NCBI GenBank assembly: GCA_007844125.1
Contig: CM017572.1
Location: 20,119,934-20,183,933, forward strand
Length of the DNA: 64,000 nucleotides
Source: Sinonovacula constricta
Lineage: Eukaryota > Mollusca > Bivalvia > Cardiida > Solecurtidae
Direction of reading: 5' to 3'
Shown here: positions 61,101-64,000 of the stretch, one piece after another
Layout: every line of letters starts with the position of its first letter
Numbering within the stretch: the first letter of the stretch is position 1
Program-made: the position numbers and the translations under genes
The notes under the pieces: generated by a model
The model's database searches: none
Seen by the model: only the letters and a program-made list of their open reading frames with translations
Told to the model about the DNA's origin: nothing

Positions 61101-63948
61101 TTAGTAAAATAATCCTATCTTTGTGTGCGTGCGTGCTTGCGTTTGTGTGTGCGTGCGTGCGTGTGTGTGCGTGCGCGCGTGTGTGGGCGTGCGTGCGTGT
61201 GTGCGCGTGTGTGCGTATGCGTGCATGTTCATGTGCGTGCGTGTGCTTGCGTGCCTGCGTGTGTGTGTGGGAGACAATATAACAAAAATCGTTTTACTCA
61301 CCAAGCACTGTATAGATGCCGGTAACCAGTAACAGTACGGCAAGGGACACATACATGTCCCAGCGCAAAGCTAGCTGAATAAACAGGGAACCAGAAAACA
61401 TGGCCGACTGAAAATCACCAAAAGATAGAATTACTATTTATGAACAAGTTGCTTATGAGTTGTCTTATCAAGATCTGCTTTTATTTGTTGTTAGGTCGAT
61501 TGCAATACGAGCGTATGTATAAGTACCATAGGCAAGAAATAATAAGCGAGTAACGATAATTCTAAATTCCTGATTACCTCATTCATCAAGATAGGGAAAT
61601 ATTCAATCCCCATGCACAGATCATTTGCCCAATCAGAACACAGTGACCTCTGACGTTAAAAAAGGTAAATCGTCAAAGGGCTAAACTAACGAGATTTGAG
61701 CGTGATTATATTTACATTTTTTATTTATAAACAAGTATAGTATTTTTTTTTTCGTACGACGAAGTCTAAGACTTGATAACATGTTAAAATAAATGGTTTG
61801 ATTTTATTGCAGTTAAATCGTATTTAACTTTTTACACAGCCATAGATATCGATGTACACAAGTATATCCTCCACTAGGTTTACGCGTTTTTCAAGGCAAG
61901 TTACTGTAGCGCAGCAAAACGTAACCGGTGTGAGGAGCGTGTGGAAAAAATAGGGTAGGTGCTAAACATCCGGTATATGGATGCTCATTGGCTAAGTACC
62001 ACTAATAAAATAAAGAAGTCTGTTTTTATTAACAGTTCCCCCTCTTTGTGTAAAAGAAATAAAGACCTAGCGAAATTCATGTATTATAACATTAAGTTTT
62101 AAAATATGTACGATAGGAATTGGCTCTGTCCGTCGTTGTAGCTTTTCGTTATAATTTGATGGAAATCATGAAAGTGGGATGCAACTTTTTTTTTTTTTTT
62201 TTTTTTCATTTAGGACAACCGACTTACCAGGTGTCTCCATATGTTTTGTTTTTACCTTTGTAAACCTGGAGAGTGTTTCGTTTTCGTTCGTTTTAACGTA
62301 CGCTTCAAACTTTTCAACTGCATTCGTGCCGGAGAAAAATTGCGCCGCCATTTTGATTTTGAAATAGTATACGACTCAAATTCTTCTACGTCCCGGATAT
62401 TAACATAACACGTGATCCGGAAACTCCGCCCCTCGAATACTGGATGTTCTTTAGAAATTACGAAAAAATAGCCGCGCTTGAATACTTGAATACTTGCAGT
62501 AGTGCAAATCTTGTCTTTGGAAAGAGAATGGTACATACCTTTCCAGATGTCCTTATTCATAAAGATACCCGACAAATAAAAGGGCCGATCAGGAGTTTTA
62601 ATTATGAGGGGTGGGCGGGGTGGGTCGGGGGCGTTTTTTGTTTTGTTCCATTGTTAGATAGGCGGAAGGATTTTAACTTTGCGCATATGTTGTCCTTCAA
62701 GTAACCTGTGCTACTCAATGAATTAAGATAAAACAAAATAGAGACTACTACTGTAACAATAAAAATACAAAAAAGACGCTAGCTGTATTCTGGCAACTGG
62801 CAGGTCGTAATTTATTGTATTTTGTTATTGATGCCATTTAAAGTTCTTGATCATGTATTTGATAATTGGTTGGCTTATTTAAAGCTTTTAATATTTAGAC
62901 TTGATGATCATAAACGTCAAGTAATCGTTTAACACAGTTTGACGTGATTTAGCCTGGACATTCCGTTGTAGAATGCGAAGTTTTGCTAAACTTTATTCAT
63001 CTCCGGCACTACGCGAAAAAGACTTCAACACATTTAGCCCGGTTTTAGCAGAAGGTTGAAGCCAACCGAACATCTCCGGTAAAAGCTGTCTTGTGCGCCA
63101 GTAACAACAGTAACTAGAGACTTGAAACGGTACGTAGCGGACACGTAGAGAACAAGGGCCATACAGCCGTGGAAGATCCAAATACAATCTTCGACCTGAT
63201 GACTCAAGGGTGGTATCTTATAGGTTGCCTGTATCAAATTTATGTAACAATATCTAAACCTCTGATTGGAGTAATTTCCAAATACAATCTTCGACCTGAT
63301 GACTCAAGGGTGGTATCTTATAGGTTGCCTGTATCAAATTTGTGTAACAATATCTAAACCTCTTATTTGGAGTAATTTCAGCCATATCATCACTCACTTT
63401 TACAATAGGCTAATACAAACAATATTTAGAACACATTGTTATATAGTACAAATCGTGATATAAATGGCTTTAAATCTTTCCAGTCTATAAATAATCATGA
63501 TGATTTCTGCTAAAAAGATGATATCAACGTCACCACGGATTATCCGGACGATGAAATAACGTTTTCTCAAAAGTAAGTGGTCACCTGGTTTTCTTGGTAT
63601 AAAAATAGATAATTGCGCAGGGTGGTTCGGATAGGAAATACATGTCTGCAGTCTCAGGTAGGGGCTTTACTTTTCTCATAAAGTAGGCATAAATAAACAT
63701 AATTTCGCGGGATCTTTTAAGGCAACTATAATTCATTTGGCTGTTTTATTGAAAACGATGGGTCCAAAATGTCGGATATTACCTGTCAATTGTGTCGTTG
63801 CGATTTATTAAATATTTTAAGTCTGTGTTTTTTCTAGACTTACCGCTAGTTTTGTGAGGACGTATAGCACTAGGGCCACACAGCTTAGGTAGATCCGAAT
63901 TCTCCCGCCACCGTACCTTCGGCCAATATACTCCGGAAGTGTATACAC
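43735..63948 (-). CDS. SLC5/SGLT sodium-coupled sugar transporter, C-terminal 550 residues
   Basis: Plasma-membrane Na+-coupled solute symporter of the SGLT branch. Twelve exons read right to left and join without a break in phase; about 120 N-terminal residues lie beyond the right edge. Family landmarks in order: [49 protein letters not shown], the glycosylation site [71 protein letters not shown] (Na2-site serines), [28 protein letters not shown] and the final hydrophobic helix [13 protein letters not shown]. The cytoplasmic loop before the last helix is very acidic ([13 protein letters not shown]). Against human SGLT1, K321 and Y290/W291 are kept, while positions 287 and 457 are Cys and Val in place of Thr and Gln, so the substrate is uncertain. 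It resembles SLC5A9/SLC5A10 as much as SLC5A1. Confidence 0.93.
44030..45350. repeat. Highly degenerate tandem repeat, unit about 40 bp
   Basis: The motifs CTTATTAGAATACGGTTTAT and TCGAAATGTATCACATCTCG recur about 30 times with heavy substitution. They fill nearly the whole intron between the last two transporter exons. Confidence 0.8.
45434..45578 (-). CDS. SLC5 exon: acidic cytoplasmic loop
   Basis: 145 bases, acceptor TTGCTAG, donor GTGAGT. Starts [12 protein letters not shown] and then runs into a Glu/Asp cluster. Confidence 0.88.
45729..45872 (-). CDS. SLC5 exon: [16 protein letters not shown] helix
   Basis: 144 bases, phase 0 on both sides; donor GTCAGT. Corresponds to the helix ending VVISL in SGLT1. 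Confidence 0.9.
46009..46108 (+). repeat. (AAT)n microsatellite
   Basis: About 30 AAT units with single interruptions, in a transporter intron; its complement gives a false poly-Leu frame. Confidence 0.95.
46337..46408 (-). CDS. SLC5 exon: [18 protein letters not shown]
   Basis: 72 bases, phase 0 on both sides; donor GTTAGT. Confidence 0.9.
46878..47046 (-). CDS. SLC5 exon: QSGRLF to FWRRTTEA
   Basis: 169 bases, acceptor GTTCCAG, donor GTGTGT. The position equivalent to SGLT1 Gln457 is Val here (FSYMVAVEG). Confidence 0.92.
47180..47285 (+). repeat. (GTCT/GTGT)n microsatellite
   Basis: Mixed TGTC and TG units in the intron next to the QSGRLF exon. Confidence 0.9.
47783..48100 (-). other. 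105-codon open frame of unknown status
   Basis: An ATG-initiated frame lies in a transporter intron on the transporter strand. Its composition (Leu/His/Ser-rich, [15 protein letters not shown]) is protein-like, but no family motif, splice context or promoter is evident. A decayed transposon product is one possibility. Confidence 0.2.
48508..48632 (+). repeat. (CACT)n microsatellite
   Basis: Long run of ACTC units with later interruptions such as ATTAACTC. Confidence 0.95.
48792..48942 (-). CDS. SLC5 exon: Na+-site helix [12 protein letters not shown]
   Basis: 151 bases, acceptor ATTGCAG, donor GTGGGT, ends in phase 2. Confidence 0.92.
49300..51190. repeat. 1.9 kb satellite array, 20-bp and 59-bp units
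   Basis: The left part is built of 20-bp units ACACCACGACACACTATGAC. The right part is a higher-order 59-bp unit made of ACACAATGTTACACACCACG, ACACACTATGACACAGTAGG and ACAAACCAAGCCCATCACG, repeated about 15 times. It runs almost to the donor of the transporter exon at 51200. Confidence 0.95.
51200..51307 (-). CDS. SLC5 exon: cysteine-rich loop and [13 protein letters not shown]
   Basis: 108 bases, donor GTGAGT. It carries the conserved Cys pattern [11 protein letters not shown] of the external loop. A 1.9 kb satellite begins about a dozen bases past the donor. Confidence 0.92.
52570..52689 (+). promoter_or_regulatory. Possible promoter of the nested gene
   Basis: An AT-rich TATTTAAA motif lies about 110 bases upstream of the ATG, and GCCATTGTGCCATC follows it. 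Placement is tentative. Confidence 0.25.
52690..53508 (+). CDS. Intronless B-box-like/coiled-coil protein with N-myristoylation signal, 272 residues
   Basis: Single-exon gene inside a transporter intron, on the opposite strand. The protein starts MGNAAGTL, a good N-myristoylation context (Gly2, small residue at 6, Thr7), so membrane association is likely. Residues 49-85 resemble a degenerate TRIM-type B-box 2: C49, H52, C68, C71 and H85 are placed as in B-boxes, but the cysteine expected near residue 60 is Asn. Residues 95-215 are Lys/Glu/Gln-rich and look like the following coiled coil. There is no RING before it and no NHL, SPRY or filamin domain after it, so it is not a full TRIM ligase; a scaffold or adaptor role is inference. 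The frame is intact, the start context is ATCATGG, and AATAAA follows at 54240. Lack of introns suggests a retrocopy origin or a compact family member. Confidence 0.82.
   Translation: MGNAAGTLNGSDDNVRAFEVLPRKPSSIAAKPLSQSSSPKDQVLEDIACFNHLDSIKYYNEATGDVFCEKCFEEDVYQKDKDKIHDIEEFVCSFKFKQIEIRSKHEFDQKKAKLQDELSRAGDYRKRVESKRQELHKEVKTFEGDLQVLVHHLAEDLQQKVDDVLDDKSAKKFQWLSDLESQLENADRLSEHRNLMKSKSAALRLKALLDYQTAIRSVRTAEDESTDPEDLKLDINCDLTLKDILGERNIYRAVELGDFVEKESLVMVKGKK
54240..54245 (+). terminator. Candidate polyadenylation signal of the nested gene
   Basis: AATAAA about 730 bases after TAG; the DNA between has no other gene on this strand. Confidence 0.4.
55302..55354. repeat. Perfect 14-bp inverted repeat with nested hairpin
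   Basis: AATATCGGTTGATA and its exact complement TATCAACCGATATT are separated by 25 bases. Inside, TGATAAAG and CTTTATCA form a second, tighter stem. Confidence 0.7.
57148..57182 (+). repeat. (CAA)n microsatellite
   Basis: Ten or so CAA units. Confidence 0.9.
57516..57651 (-). CDS. SLC5 exon: VIVQR to [10 protein letters not shown]
   Basis: 136 bases, acceptor TTTCCAG, donor GTAAAG. Includes the Lys equivalent to SGLT1 K321 in LLKLLPLF. Confidence 0.92.
58454..58659 (-). CDS. SLC5 exon: extracellular loop and LWYWCCDQ
   Basis: 206 bases, acceptor CATTAG, donor GTAAGA, ends in phase 0. Contains the glycosylation sequon NNTT and the sugar-site motif LWYW. Confidence 0.92.
59437..59517 (-). 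CDS. SLC5 exon: [14 protein letters not shown] segment
   Basis: 81 bases, acceptor ATTACAG, donor GTAAGT. It carries the conserved YTD-x-x-QT motif. Confidence 0.92.
59679..60228. mobile_element. TA-flanked MITE, copy 2 (550 bp)
   Basis: Left end AAGGTAGTGTCCGACAGTTT after TA; right end is the complement (AAAACTGTCGGACGCCACAT). The interior shares AGTCCCGCGAGATGTTG and TTTATAGATTTGGGAAGAAT with other copies. A SINE 3' end (59845-59895) is nested in it. Confidence 0.75.
61120..61275 (+). repeat. (TG/CG)n microsatellite
   Basis: GTGCGTGCGTGTGTGTGCG-type run. All frames are open and give false Cys/Val/Arg-rich proteins. Confidence 0.95.
61302..61407 (-). CDS. SLC5 exon: [11 protein letters not shown] helix
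   Basis: 106 bases, acceptor TTTTCAG, donor GTGAGT, ends in phase 1. A TG/CG microsatellite lies just past the donor. Confidence 0.92.
61578..61649 (-). CDS. Candidate 24-codon cassette exon of the SLC5 gene
   Basis: Between two transporter exons that meet in phase 0 lies a 72-base segment with acceptor TTTTTTAACGTCAG and donor GTAATC. It is open in phase 0 ([18 protein letters not shown] and six more residues) and is a multiple of three. Inclusion would insert 24 residues in front of FSGSLF, inside a membrane helix, so it would alter or disable the transporter. It may instead be a chance splice pair. Confidence 0.3.
62228..62351 (-). CDS. Possible first exon of an unplaced gene (MAAQFFSG)
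   Basis: An ATGGCGGCG start, in the YY1-like context AAAATGGCGGC found at many animal transcription starts, opens 41 codons ([20 protein letters not shown] and a Lys/Thr-rich continuation) and ends at a strong GTAAGT donor in phase 1. It lies in a transporter intron on the transporter strand. No continuing exon was found, so it could be a nested gene start, an alternative promoter exon or a captured fragment. Confidence 0.35.
63110..63180 (-). pseudogene. Decayed duplicate of the transporter exon at 63844
   Basis: The minus strand reads [18 protein letters not shown] where the real exon reads [18 protein letters not shown]. Over 50 ungapped bases 35 match by my hand alignment. It lies in the next intron, on the same strand, 0.7 kb downstream. 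No phase-0 donor fits at its 3' side. Confidence 0.5.
63178..63377. repeat. Two tandem copies of a 100-bp unit
   Basis: CCAAATACAATCTTCGACCT starts at 63178 and again at 63278; the copies differ by only a few bases, so the duplication is recent. It begins within the decayed exon. Confidence 0.92.
63440..63735 (+). mobile_element. Decayed MITE interior (same family as 17575)
   Basis: CAGTCTATAAATAATCATGA, AGTAAGTGGTCACCTGG, TAGATAATTGCGCAGGGTGG and TTTCGCGGGATCTTTTAAGG match blocks at 23880-24150 and 31730-31920. Confidence 0.5.
63844..63948 (-). CDS. SLC5 exon: PEY/RIRIYL helix segment
   Basis: 105 bases, phase 0 on both sides; donor GTAAGT. Encodes [20 protein letters not shown] and the helix [15 protein letters not shown]. 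Confidence 0.92.
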
Positions 63949-64000
63949 CTACATGTAAGTAAAATATAGTTCTTAGTATAAGGAAGGTGTACACTGCTGC

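Noticed and set aside
61076..61352. Cys/Val/Arg-rich and His/Thr-rich frames on both strands
   Set aside because: Translations of the TG/CG microsatellite.

Overview
This window is animal nuclear DNA: AT-rich, with split genes bordered by GT...AG introns, long introns packed with minisatellites, tRNA-derived SINEs and terminal-inverted-repeat DNA elements. The protein families and the repeat style fit an invertebrate, most likely a bivalve mollusc; the bivalve assignment is inference. Nothing bacterial or viral was seen.

Layout. (1) 187-4317, minus: first two coding exons of SRP19, the rest lying off the left edge; a hAT-like element sits in its intron. (2) 6188-9867, plus: a three-exon C2H2 zinc-finger gene of 484 residues, divergent from SRP19 and probably sharing its upstream region. 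(3) 9868-22500: AT-rich 3' UTR and intergenic DNA with a piggyBac-like 1.0 kb element, a TA-flanked MITE inside a GATATC-rich minisatellite, and SINE fragments. (4) 22835-28612, minus: a three-exon gene for a 128-residue protein that I do not recognise, with two identically spaced C-x3-H-x-H-x8-C repeats and a 5' UTR exon near 31200. (5) 33491-42528, plus: a complete six-exon LIM-homeodomain gene of 293 residues, closest to the Lhx6/Lhx8/arrowhead group, with a GC-AG first intron; its fourth intron holds a 49-bp minisatellite broken by a Foldback-like element with a 9-bp target duplication. (6) 43735-63948, minus: twelve exons (550 residues) of an SLC5/SGLT sodium-coupled transporter, convergent with the LIM-homeobox gene and open at the right edge. 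Its introns contain a 1.9 kb satellite that touches a splice donor, a degenerate 40-bp array, an intronless N-myristoylation-type B-box/coiled-coil gene on the opposite strand (52690-53508), a frame-preserving candidate cassette exon, an isolated ATGGCGGC-type first exon, and a decayed duplicate of a transporter exon.

All multi-exon models were built by hand from splice sites, and every junction keeps the reading frame. The genes look like unrelated neighbours (protein targeting, transcription, transport), not a co-functioning cluster. The points most worth following are the 128-residue repeat protein, the nested intronless gene, the Foldback-like insertion and the exon duplication in the transporter.
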